Source of the DNA: Viscum album
Taxonomy: Eukaryota > Streptophyta > Magnoliopsida > Santalales > Viscaceae
Length of the DNA: 64,000 bases
Direction of reading: 5' to 3'
NCBI GenBank assembly: GCA_963277665.1
Contig: OY728123.1
Location: forward strand, 628,120,915 to 628,184,914
Shown here: one piece after another, positions 27,801-40,348 of the stretch
How positions within the stretch are numbered: the stretch's first letter is position 1
Layout: the number at the start of each line of letters is the position of its first letter
Notes under the pieces: generated by a model
What the model saw: the letters and a program-made list of their open reading frames with translations, nothing else
Database searches by the model: none
What the model was told of the DNA's origin: nothing
Program-made: the position numbers and the translations under genes

Positions 27801-28397
27801 GATTTCATCATTTTGGAATTTATTTACAATAAAAAACGCACATTTCAAGGAAAATAACATATATTTTCGATATTTAAGAATAGAGGACATAACTATTCAT
27901 ATGAGTATACTCCAATTACACTATTATAGTGGTCATAACAATGACACATTCACTACACCCACCATCCCTTTCTATGGAAGAAGTATAACACATGGTAAAA
28001 TAGCTATCGAGGATAAAATCACCCTTCTAATAATATTTTAGGATTCTAAATAAATATAATTAAATTTAAAATGGTTTTATCCAAATTATTTGAAATTATT
28101 TGTTTAACCATAATAAATATAAAGAATGATTTTTACAAAACCCAATTCCCCTTTCTCAGGATACAAAAAAAAATATTATTTCCATGTCTGTGCCTAATAC
28201 GATGAAACTCATATAAATTCCAAATTTTCTAAAATGATTTGTACATGGGAAATATAATCAAATTCTGCTACAAGATTAAAATATTGCAAAATTTTTACCT
28301 CACAAAATAATTCATTCTCCAAATGTGAAATAATATCAAACAATAACAGGTAAATATCTCAAAATAAAATCCTACATGAGAATCGAGAAATTTATAG
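24805..28397 (-). pseudogene. E0: fossil gag to RNase H part
   Basis: This is the right part of E0, upstream of its integrase at 1-1,284. On the minus strand, in coding order: near 27,540-27,600 a gag-like piece (FYRHGGPEIVELWTDS); near 26,930-26,971 the zinc knuckle remnant CYHCANNRHIH; and at about 25,330-25,400 an RNase H block reading HNLTTIVHALKCWRYS (family pattern THDLELAAVVHALK.WRHYL). Protease and RT should lie between knuckle and RNase H, but I cannot read them with certainty. The order and strand agree with the integrase at the other end. The open frame at 27,799-28,041 runs against the element strand and is not a gene. E3 begins at 28,398 and cuts off the 5' end. Confidence 0.65.
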
Positions 28398-31300
28398 TGT
28401 CCCTAGAAAATTATAAATATATATTTTACATATTTTTTATGAATATTAGATACAATAAACAAACACATTCTTGAGGACCTTAATTTTTTAGCTTATTGGT
28501 ATACTATGTAAACACTCAACTAATTGGTGGAATGATCTTTAACATATCCCATAAATAAATTTCCCTTTAGTTCACATTACATAAAATATGTTTTTAAAAA
28601 CATTCTTTCATAACAAAGAGAAAAATAAACATAAAAATGAGTGATCTAAAAAACTAATTACGGGTAAAAATGATAAATAAATTTTAATAACATTAAAAAA
28701 AGTGTATGTGTACATAACAATAACATATGAAAACCGTACCATGTATACCAAATATTATAATCTTCTGTCATAGAATAAATATTTTCATTCATAAGACAAT
28801 GAATCATAATAGAATAAATGTACATGTTCCATGGTTGAATAACATTGTTATAATATATAGTTTTATTGACTGTGAAAAATATTATATAATTTTATTTCAT
28901 GGCTACCCACCATGGTATTCATAACAAATTTTGTTTATGATAACCAATCATTTCCCTTCGTCATGATTAGGATATCCTATTGTGTGACATGTTTTTGAAT
29001 TACTTTAAGCTCCCATAAACCCTCTTTTAGGCATGGGATAACCTCCCATATACCCTCTTTTTGGCTATAGATAACCTCTTCTATACACTTTTTCAGGCTT
29101 GGGATAACCTATTGTTTACCCTTTGAGCTCATAAAACATTAACCATTACCCAATGCATTAGTGGTAGAAATAGTTTCCACTCATATCATAATTAAAAAAA
29201 TATTTTGATGTGAAACTACATCATAAAACATTCATTGTATCATCACATCATATCCCATGAACAGAAAATGGGTTCCATAAACACTTCAAAAATTCACCAT
29301 ATCAAAATCCATGTAAAATGATTGGGTTTAAAAAACATTTCATGAATAGAACATTCACCAAGGATATAATGAATAAGGATAGATTCATTAAATCATATCC
29401 AGAATTAATGGATAATTAAAAACAAGGGATTTTATAATAGATATAAAATTATTTTTAAAGGACACTTTGAGCATTTCAAGTGAAAATTGAATTTCCACCT
29501 TGTAAAAAACTTTTAAAAACATAAAATATTTTTAGAATTCTTTTCCCAGAAAATAACCACAGAAACATATAAAGGATTCAATAAAAAATCATTTAAATAA
29601 TTTCTTGTTCAAATTAAATATGCCACATTAAAAACCACTTTTGAAACGATAAATGATTTTTCAAATACTTTTTTTTTGGAAATTACATTTAAAACATATA
29701 AAAGATGTCTCAGAATAATAACAGTCATGGTTATAGTAATTTCAATTCATGTCATTCATATTAAAACTAATATTTCATTAAAATTATTAGTAAAATTCAT
29801 ATGATAAATATTTTGGAAAGGAAATTATGATTCATTTAAACAAACATTGTAAAAATATAATTATAGTTAAATATTTATGTAATAAATTACATTCGATTTT
29901 TTTTTTTAAAAAAGAAAACATTTTTAGAAAAAAAATATGAAAAAAAGGTTTTGACTTATGATACAAATAAATATGATGTTTATTTGAAAATTATTTTGAT
30001 CCTTTTAGAACATGAAAATGGGAAATTGATATCAAATATGCATTGATATGAAATAATAATATGATCATAAAATACATGAATTTATGGGGATATAGATCAC
30101 AATATTTCATTATTGGATGTATAATCATGAGTAAACATAAAAGATGGTGAAATTGTTTCATTAACCCCTACCACTTTCATAACCTTAAATTGTATACCAT
30201 TTGAAGTAATACCATTTAATAAAACATAAAATATCATTATAATAAATAAATTAATGATATTACATTCCAATGGTATTGTATATACACCTTATAAAATATT
30301 ATAGGTGTGTAACATAACATCTGACTCTGTGAAGGGAAGTTGATAAAAACATCACTTTCTACAATGGTAAATTTCAAACTATAAACCCAATAAAAGAGAG
30401 ATCCTAAAATTGATATTTAGTTTCCCATTATTTTAAGAATATTTACCAAAAAAATATATATTTCTGGGTAATATTAACGCAATAGAAAATAAATAAAATC
30501 TGAATATAGCATGTGTCTTAGAGAAGTAAAAACTGGTACGTAAATCTGTTACATTATGTATCAATTTACTTAATAAATAATAGAAAATATATTATAGATA
30601 AAATATTTCTATTAAAAATATATTACATAGCTAAAAATATATATATCATACCATATATTATTTAATTTATAATATTTATTACCAATTTTTTAGTAATTTA
30701 ATTTTAATGTCACGATTTTGGAATTATGTACTAAATTTTCCTATTGTGATTTTATTTTCGATTTTTAGAAATATTAATTTGATCATGGTTACATAATATA
30801 TAAAATTTTAAACATGATATAAATATCAAATATAATAATTATACATGTATTTAGAGTGATCTATAAAAGTTAAAGAGAAACAAAAGAAATGCAATGTTCA
30901 TGTAGAAGGTACATTATAACTATACATGAATGTTGTTTAAATTACCCAAAGAAAATATGTAAATAAATATAAATAATGAATTACCATTATAGTGACAATT
31001 TTATTTCATATATATCACATATTATTATTGAATCAATCCATGTACAATGTCAATGAATCATATCATGTCACGTGGCAGTTGTATGTCGAACACACGAATG
31101 AAGTTATCCTGAAATTAATAAAGAACATGTAATTTTATGATTATATAAGAATAATAATATCATAAATTTCATATAAAAACAATAAATCCATCATTATATA
31201 CATCAATGATAGATGGTATTAGAAAAATGGATGACATGGATTCATTGGGTGGTAGTTCCCCATGCACTTGAACGTGGATTTCAAAACCCATTCACCGGAA

Positions 31301-32896
31301 GAGGGGATATTGTAGGTCATTACCTTAACAAAAAAATATCTTAGTATATTTGATTTATAAATGGTATTATATAGTAATGGTTAAATAATAATTTATGGAG
31401 GTGTACAAAAAAATAAAATAAAATTCTTGTTTAGGCACATTACCTCTTTATCAGATAACCTCATTTTCTTTGAACCAAAAGGATTCCTAGGTTAGATTTA
31501 GTTCAAAAATACGGTATCTAGAAATAGTTAATGGATGTAAGTTAGTGTCTTGGAAATTTAGTTTTTGGATCCAATTTGTTTTGGTTGTGTGGTGTGGAGT
31601 GGAGAGTGGGGGACTGTCATAAGTGAGGTGAGTGGAACACGTGTAAAATTTTAAGATAAAATTTGTTTCCTCATTTTTCACACATAAAAATGGATCCAAT
31701 ATTTAAAAATAAGCAATATTGAATAGATAAGATAATGAAATGGACCTAAAATTGGTTTTGGATAGTATTTGTGTCATTTTTAACCCTTACCTTTATTGTT
31801 TAACACATATTTACACCCATTTTTATCATAACCGTGATAAATAAATTTTACAATTTAAATATTAATTAAGGTTAAAAATAATGTTGAACTTATTAGATAA
31901 TATAAATTATTCTAACTAAAAATAAACTATCCATTTTTAAAATGTAAATTCAATTATTTATAAATATTAAATTTATAACAGATCCCATGGCCTCCTTGAG
32001 AAACTTGGTTTTCCAAGAGATAATGTTCAAATGATTAAAATGTTTTTTTTCAGAAACAACAATATAACAATGATTTCAAGGAAATAAATTATATTATAAT
32101 ATATATGAAATATTTTTTCTTTTAAAACAATCTTATAATTTGTTTTATTTTTTAAAAAACATTAAATTAAAAAATAATTCATAACAAAAACTAATATTTT
32201 TCACTATTTATCCAAATATTTATCTTCACCGAAATCTCTGAAAAACTCACACTAAGTTAATTTTGAAAATACTCGTTAAAATATTGATTTAAATTTTTCA
32301 AATAAATTTCATAAATGATTATGAAATTAATTTAAAAAATATAGTAATTTTTTTTATAAAACTTATTTCCAACAAAATATTATTTTATGAAAAATATTAT
32401 ATACATTTTTTTCAGTTTCATACAAAAAACAACAGACAAATGTTAATAAAATATTGAATATATAATATAAACATTTTTATAAAATAATTATATAAATGTT
32501 ATTTTTTTAATTAATTTATGAAAAATACATTTGCTCTCATAAAAATAGATTTTTTTAGAAAATGATTCGATTTATTTTTTAGTAGTTTTAATTTTCATTT
32601 TTAATTTATTTGTCACAAAACAATTAATTTTGTATACATGTGTAAACTATATATTTAAATATTTTAGTTAATCATTTTTATATCATCCATTACAAATTCA
32701 TGGTGATAATTATTAAATTAAATAATAATATTTTAATTGTATTTCATGTTTCTTTTTAACTTGGTGTTCTATGTAATGCATGAAACAGATGGTGTTGTGT
32801 GTTACACAAGATAAACTCATCATTTTTTGTGATAGAAAATATCAAAAAAATTAAGTTTATTTGAAAAAAAATATTTCACAAAATCATGGGGTTACA
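28398..32896 (-). repeat. E3 3' LTR
   Basis: The right edge is GGGGTTACA at 32,896. The left edge is placed at TGTCCCTAG by alignment with the other LTR, within perhaps 10 bases. It contains tandem GGGATAACCT repeats, one first module (31,055-31,110) and one second module (31,225-31,312). Small open frames at 28,727-28,924 and 31,487-31,699 have no family resemblance and are not conserved as frames in the partner LTR. Confidence 0.7.
28985..29150. repeat. Short tandem repeat in E3 LTR
   Basis: At least three imperfect units contain GGGATAACCT or GATAACCT, followed by a pyrimidine-rich half with TATACCC or TATACAC. The same array occurs in the other LTR at 45,880-46,040. Confidence 0.6.
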
Positions 32897-32911
32897 TTCT
32901 CCCCCCCCCCC
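32897..32911 (-). other. E3 polypurine tract
   Basis: TTCT followed by eleven C, directly right of the 3' LTR edge. On the element strand this is an unbroken G11 followed by AGAA, an unusually pure tract. Confidence 0.65.
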
Positions 32912-32989
32912 ATATAATGATTTTTACCTCAAAATTCATTGTACAAAAAATGATGATAATTTTTCCTATTTACAGCCTTAGGTATAACA

Positions 32990-33330
32990 TGGATTCCTCA
33001 AGATGGTTACTTTGCCAGAAAACATTGACCAGGTGAGTGGTCCTTTATAATTGAATTTTCTCTATTAAATCTAGATTATCCACCTGTTGTTCCTTATTAG
33101 AGAGATCAATCTCAAAATATATGATACTTGATTTCAATACATGTGATGGATGAGGTATATTATTTGTCTATAGAGATACATAGATCACAGGGTAAACCTT
33201 AGAGAGGTTTTTGTGGATTTTCTAAACAACAAGCTACCATCCCGGTACGAACAATTATTTCAATGCGACTAATATACCAAGGCCTTATTTTCCCATTATT
33301 TGTTCCTTAAAGAAATTTATAGAAATAACA
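32990..33330 (-). pseudogene. Fossil integrase C-terminus (E3)
   Basis: The minus strand reads GPWYISRIEIIVRTGMVA, matching the integrase SH3-like region (family pattern PRYIGPFEIIERVG.VAYRL), followed by a poorly readable stretch with many stops down to the polypurine tract. The matching catalytic-core piece is at 42,690-42,905, on the far side of E4. Together they show that E4 landed inside this gene. Confidence 0.6.
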
Positions 33331-33432
33331 TCTCTCTATATTAAATTATTTTATCATATATATGCTTATTAGTAAAACATTTATGTCATCTTTGTGTTGT
33401 CGATAAATTTTTTGAATGGATATTCCCTTCTC

Positions 33433-35648
33433 TGTAACGTCCCAACCCATGATCCACTATGTGGTTCCCCCAGTTGGTTGGTCACAAGGTCTCAAGCTTA
33501 GGTCCCTATATACCAGAGGCTTTCAACTAAAATCTAGGATCTTATGTGGTAAATTACGGAGACTATGCAATTATAATTGGTGTAAAACAATGTTATAATA
33601 TGTTAATAGAGAGAAGAAACATAATAAAAACTAACATTAGAATGTAAAACATCTAGATGAAAATAATAATAAGATATAAATGTAAATTTCCAACATCTTA
33701 TACAATGTGTTTTAATTTAATCAATGTATCAAAATAATATAGGAAGACATAGAGGCTTGAATCCTGTATAATCCATGTATCAAAAGAACAAAACATCCAA
33801 AAAGGATATCTCCAATAGCATCAAGATTCATAGATAGGTCATGTTCCCACCCACTCCCATGAAACCCCCAATCAAGAATCACCACCGGAGTTCTTGAAAA
33901 TATCTCTACTTACATCCATATAATCTACTCAGGTTCCATCAATGACATGGATAGTGTCTGAGATGCATTTTGTAGTCCCCGACAAATAATTTCTATCAAA
34001 AATCCATCATGTGCATATGAACTATAAATATGGGGTGCTATAGTAGTAATGATTTAAATTAATAATATATATATCTTTTCCATGATCACAATAATAAATG
34101 AGAAAATTATATAATATATTATAGTCAATCTATATAATATTAGAACTAGTAGTTAATATCATGGAATAAACAACATTTAATATGAGTAATAGACCCATGA
34201 GGGCTTAGTCTAATGTCATATTTCCCGGTCAACTTATAATTGGATATGTGTATGTATAAAAAAGTCACAAGTTCCATATATCAATTATCTTCATCATTTC
34301 CATACTGTAATATAATCATTCCTCGAGGTTTCATGTTCGATACCTTAGTATCCTAATAGGTTGTGTACTATCATTAATCATACATAGTGGTCACATTTGT
34401 CACACCTTGATCCCAAATCTAGTGTCATACCATCATATTATGAGGGGTCACTCCAACATAATTTATCATTTCAATGCCATCATATAATCTTCTATCATAC
34501 AATCATTAGATATTGATGTCATTCGAAGATATATAACATCAATCATGGAATAATAATAATTTTACAAGGGCTACGTTAGTTTCTCTTCTAAACAAAAATA
34601 TCATTTAACCATTAATTTTTTCATTTCTATTGTAATGAATAACATTTTAATAGAGGCAAATCATATCATACTATATAATTAAATTCAGATAAGATCCTAC
34701 TAATATGATGGAATGATCACACACACAAAGTGGTGTTTTGACATAGTAAAGATTAGAGAACACACTACATATGAGGCTTAGGACGTGGTTGACATCCTCC
34801 ATCAAGGATTTGGTACTACAATGGTCATATAAATTAGAAATAATAACAAAAATTAATTATTTAAATAAAATTTAGAATAAAATACCATAAAATTTGATTT
34901 TATTCTTAATAGAGATAGTGAAATAGGAAAAAAATCATAGGGTAATGGTAAAAAACTCCAACTTTATTATATTAGTATAATGTTATTCCAATGTCATCCA
35001 TTGATTTGGTCCAGACATGATAAAACAAAAAACACACCATAACTGAAAAATATAAAATAATATATCTCATGAATATAACTCTGTCAATGGGAATACCAAA
35101 GAATAAATTTAAAAGTTGAATAGAGAGCATACCATTGGTGGTCTAATATGACAGATGGAAGTTTAATTGCACTCTAGACGGATGAAAAACATCAAATACT
35201 AGATTAAGGATAATAGGATCCAAAATTGGATCATAGGAGGAAATATTCATTTAGTTAGAAAAAGAAAGGGAGGGGTTTTCTTAAAATATATGAGTGGAAA
35301 ATATTAAAATTAGCCCTTTTAAGTGGTCATATATTTTCGATGCATGGCAGGCAAAACTGTGTGCCAACCTGGTGAACCACATTACCTAGTGAGCACACCC
35401 AACATGACCTGAATCCCAAAGGTGGACAAACAATGTGTATCACATGCTCACCCTCTACCTTAATACCACACGGTTCTAACCTCCCTTGCATATTTCAAAA
35501 AAAACTATGTGGCACCCTATTTATGATAGACAGTTTGATGGGCATGGTTCGCACTTGATGTGTGCTAACCATGTACCTATCCCTTTTTTATGTAATTCTG
35601 ATCTATAGACTCTAAACAACCATCAAGAACTCATGAGAACGTCCATAA
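33433..35648 (-). repeat. E4 3' LTR
   Basis: About 2.2 kb. The right edge is set at GTCCATAA by alignment with ATCATTATA in the partner, so it is approximate. The 60-codon frame at 33,416-33,598 straddles the insertion edge and is not a gene. Confidence 0.65.
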
Positions 35649-35779
35649 GAAATTAGAAATGTTTGTAAGGATAAAAATATGATTCAATTAAAACAAAAAA
35701 GTTTCATTCCCCAAGTTGAATCTTGGAACTTAAAGTCTTATCCTCATAAAGAAAAACATCCCCAAGTCTTCCTTCCAAC

Positions 35780-36330
35780 AATGGAAAAACAACATCTTGG
35801 AATAACTCTTTATTCTAAGAATATATCTCAGACTCTTGCTCCTTTGTATCATATTGTATTCAGGCATGCTTCCATAGCACCAATACCATATGAACAGACT
35901 TACCTCTGAGATCCTTCATGCTCCAGTCCACGATATAAATAATATTATCCAAAAAATAAGCATCTACTTTTATCTCATCATCATCCAGATTATTGAAATG
36001 AGATGGATCTAAATAGTACCAATAAAGCTGTGAAACATGGAAGAAGTCATGTAAAGCTCAATACAATTGTGGTAACAACAACTGGTAAGCTACTATCCTG
36101 ACACTCTCTACAACCTCAAAAGTTCAATCAAACCAATGTGAAGCTAGTCTTTTCCATCTAAACCATAACTTCATTTATCTATTTGAAACATGTAAGAATA
36201 CCAAATCCCATACCAATAAATTTATTTGTGTATGGAGACAATCGGAATATGACTTCTACCTAGACAAACCTATATCCACTTGGTTCTTGATAAACTAAAA
36301 GTTCTCTAAAGTATCATGAGATATAAAAAG
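35780..36330 (-). pseudogene. Fossil integrase C-terminus with chromodomain-like tail (E4)
   Basis: The minus strand reads, in coding order: DLVFLHVS at about 36,190-36,215 (family GD.VFLKVSP); AYQLLLPQLY then stop then ALHDFFHVSQLYWYYLDPSHF at about 36,000-36,100 (family AYRLALP..L..VHDVFHVS.LRKY..DPSH); and VHMVLVLWKHA at about 35,860-35,895, followed by a degraded ATWE-like segment ending in NKELFQD (family P.VKVLW..H..EEATWE.E..M...YP.LF). The domains are in the right order and distance. Stops replace glutamine or tryptophan codons in several places. The open frame at 35,679-35,909 on the opposite strand is its shadow. Confidence 0.8.
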
Positions 36331-39300
36331 AACAAGTAGTGATGTTTCACCTTCCTCTAACCTATATAAAGGTGAATAAAATGGAATACCTCTTAAAGGA
36401 TCATAGGTATCCATAAATATTGTATTCATAAATTTTTATTACAGTGAACAAGGTGAAAGTTAATTTTTTCTACCATGAACCTAAAAAATGAAGGATACAT
36501 TCTCAGAGAATCTTTCATATGTTATGACTGATTTTCAGTCTAGGGGGGAATGGATATTCTCAAATGAAACAATGTATACCAAGCCTTATGTATTCTCTAT
36601 AAGAAATATAATTTGAAATTAGGTTCCCTATATAAAATGAATTTGTGTGGGACCTCATGTAGATTTATAATTTGATAGACATAATGTCTCTCAATCTCAT
36701 ACCCTGAGATTGTTTCTCTAATAGGTATTAAATTAGAAACCATCATGATCCATATGATTGTCAAACATATATGAAATTTTTTATCAAGGGGATATTTGTA
36801 AAATGGTCCTAAAATACATTATAACATCATCCCATCTCCACAATGTAATGGGAAACAAATGTAAAATCCCTACGGGTCATTTGTGTTCGGTCTTCACCAT
36901 CTGAAAATTAGAACACTTTATAACAAAAATAGATATCTCGTTCCTTATACCAGGCCACCAATATTTGTGAAATATATCATAATTAATTATTGTATGACTA
37001 GTATATACCTCACAATAAGAATCATGAGTCTCTTGTATCAATTCCTCTCAAATGTCTGTAGGAACCCAATCTCATCCATAGTTGGACAAGTAATCCTTGA
37101 ATATAATCAAATAAGTTCCTATTGATATATTTAAATCAAATTAATTTTCATGAATATATGAGGTGTTTGAATATGATTTAACATGTCATATATTTGAGGC
37201 AAGGAAAAATTGTTCTTCATAGTGTGCTAATTCAGCATTGGGTAATCCAATAAACCATATCAGTTCTATCTATGTTTTGTTCAAAATGTTGGATGAAACA
37301 TATTGATAAGTACTAGGTCATATAAAACCATTATAGTATATGTCCTCATTCTATAATTTGAGATTACATAACTCATTATTGGCCATCCTTTAAGGAGAAA
37401 TATAATGTTTTGTGGATCATGGAACAAACTCAATGGAGAATTCCACATCTCATTCCAGAGTAACACAAAAACATTCCTCTAGAAAAACATCACTAAAACA
37501 ATATACCACAATAAGGAAATAATTATGATGTATCCCATGATCTCCCATATAAAATCTAGTAATCGAGCATCTCAAGAAAATTAATCCATGATTCACTAGT
37601 CTAGACCTACCTTCATGGACATATCATTCACTCTTTTGGATATAAATACTTACTTTTAGTGATGTAAATTAGACCCTATGGTGAGAGAAGTATATCTATG
37701 CATGAAAAGGAACAAACCAATCTATCCTAATAATACTATTTAACCCATCCATCATATTTACAAATAAGATCCATATAAAATGGCAGTTGTATATCTTAAG
37801 GGGGAACTCCACACAATAGTGTACACTCATAGAATGTATACACAAAGGGATATTGAGTGTCTTAAACCCAAATATTATGTAATTTGAGATCAAGGAACTC
37901 CAAAATAGCCATAGGGATAAAATAATTCTAATCCCCTGGGTCAGGCAATGTAGTTTCTTAACAAGATACTAGTAAAATCGTACCTCTAACTAAACAAGGT
38001 CTGAGAATCTTCTCCCCATGTACATGCTAAACTGTATAAGCATTGCCCCATCTATGTCCCTAAATTGCAGCATGACTACCTTGAGTAGGCGTTCTCATTT
38101 GATGATTCACAACTATTTTTGGAGCCCCCAACCATGACCACATCTTCGGATTGACCGATCGATATAATTCTAGCCTCATTCTTGATGTAGAGCTTTTGAT
38201 CCCATTCCTGGATATAGATTCAGTGTTGATCCTCTCACGCTTTCCTGTCTTGAAATGATTATATCAAATTTCTCAAAATTTCACATCCTAAAATAGTAAC
38301 ATCAGTCAACTGGGCCACCTAGGGAGGATTAATGGTCCAATTCCCATATTAAAAACTACATAACAAATAAATAATAGTACATGTAGTATGACTGGCACTT
38401 ACATTACAAATGGTCTTTAAAAATCACTCCATATCAATAGATACCACACTACTTGGTCAAGAATGTAGTCCACTTAAATCTGGAAGCCAATAATCCATTA
38501 TTATATTGTTAGTAATAAGATCCTAGCATACTATATGAGATGCAGTAGCTACTATTAAATGTTTAACCAAATAATCTATAGGATGGATGAGACCATCCTC
38601 AAAACCTATCTCTTTCACTGGATCATCAGTGGTATATATTGGCTTGAAGAATTAAATCTCTATACATTGAGAAAAGAAGTCCATAGAAATCATTGAAACA
38701 TATTTCAGGTTCGTGAACTCCATAGAATGATTACCTATTCATGTCACAAGAGGAAATATTCATAGAAGCCTAACTCAAAAGACATACCCGGATGACAATC
38801 CACCTAGGTGATAACATCCCCCGATGATTGTTATTATAGTGAAGCATATACTTAGAAAGATATTCTATTCTATCAGGATGTGTCTCACGGTTCATAAATA
38901 TTGTAAATATAGAAACTGGTCATGAATCTACATCCTAGGGACCAATATCCCTTAAAAATGATGTGGTTGTTGCAACTAGAACTCCATCTTCAAATCTCCA
39001 ATTGAATAGGAAATTCATGGAGCTCCCTAAAGAGTCTTTATAAGTCATATAAATTATCCTCTAAACTGGGAATAATTGAATGTGTATTAAACAACTAGAG
39101 GGGCCTCTGGAGGAACCAATATAATTAAAATAAATGGAATAAGTCCAAAAAACCTCTAAAAATTTTCATCACAACCCTCCTCATGTATTAATCAAGGACA
39201 TCATGGTTGAATAGCTCTAATAATTACAATCACACAACTCATATCTGCTTTTGATAATAAACTAATAAAAATTAGACTGTAGGACATTAACGAGACTTAT

Positions 39301-40333
39301 TTAATTATAATAACACCCTACCCCATGCCATTAATGTTAGAAATGTTTGATAAGAACTATTATAAGGAACCTAAAATAATCTACTTACATCCCACTACAA
39401 TGGTCAAGTTCAGGTCAAGATCTTTGTTTCTATGCCTTAGACTCGATATAGGGATTGTCAATTTGATGTTATAGAGGAAATTATCCAATAATATTCATTT
39501 CTAATCCCCCTCTAATAGTTACTATATTATATTTTATTATTTATCATTTCATTTATTTACATAAAAGTCCATTTAACTGAAGTTCCATTCCAATGATATC
39601 TCGTTATATTCTTTATAAATTTTAATTGTCAGTTTAGTCAGCTATATTTATACATTTCCATTCAATAAGTGAATGTAATTGGTAGAATAATATCATATTA
39701 CTAAATAAATAATAATTCCCAATTAAATAGTGTACCTGCACTCGTTAAATTATAAATGACATTCATGTATTTCAAATAAACTAAGGTTTTAGTCTATGTA
39801 ACCTTAGTTACATAATAGAAACATGTGATAAATGGTTTAGTATGGTATCATGAAGAATATTTATAGGAAAACACCATTTAGGTTGATATAGAAACATTAA
39901 TAACCCATTATCTAATCACTTTCTATATTGATGAAAAATATGTTTCGTTGTAGATATATCAGTAGAGGAACATACAAAAAGTGTCGTGAAATCCATAAAT
40001 GCATCCTACATGGAATGGAATAATGATGGAAAAAAAATTCTGATAAGGTACAAAAAAATGATTCATGATAAATGCTTCCTTACCATGCTATCTATGGAAA
40101 AAAATGTAGTCTAATTTCATTAGAAAAATATCACCAAATACCATTTGCTTCACCAAATAGTGGAACAAAAACAACTCTTATAGGAATAAAAAAGATCATC
40201 ATGACCCATCCTAATTAATTTGGTTTTCCCCCATACGTGGGTTAACTACTCCTAGACACATTGTAATTACCAAATTCTTACACAACCTATTCTCCTTTCT
40301 ACACACCGAAAATAGTAAGAAAATGAAAATAGT
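36331..40333 (-). pseudogene. E4 remaining internal region (gag-pol, decayed)
   Basis: This should hold gag, protease, RT, RNase H and the integrase core on the minus strand, and its length of about 4 kb fits. Stops are frequent and I could not fix individual domains by eye. The short open frames at 36,883-37,125, 37,281-37,466 and 37,696-37,893 show no recognisable family motif. Base composition is a little less AT-extreme than in E1 or E2. Confidence 0.4.
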
Positions 40334-40345
40334 CCTTTGATACTA
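40334..40345 (-). other. E4 primer-binding site
   Basis: CCTTTGATACTA matches the complement of the initiator-Met primer site at 9 of 12 positions and lies three bases left of the LTR start TGTAAGG at 40,349. Confidence 0.6.
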
Positions 40346-40348
40346 ATT

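Noticed and set aside
28985..29150. Regularly spaced GGGATAACCT units as a CRISPR-like array
   Set aside because: Only three imperfect units, no unique spacers of constant length, a second copy in the partner LTR, and a plant genomic context.
35679..35909. 76-codon open frame on the plus strand
   Set aside because: It is the antisense shadow of the E4 integrase tail, which reads clearly on the minus strand.
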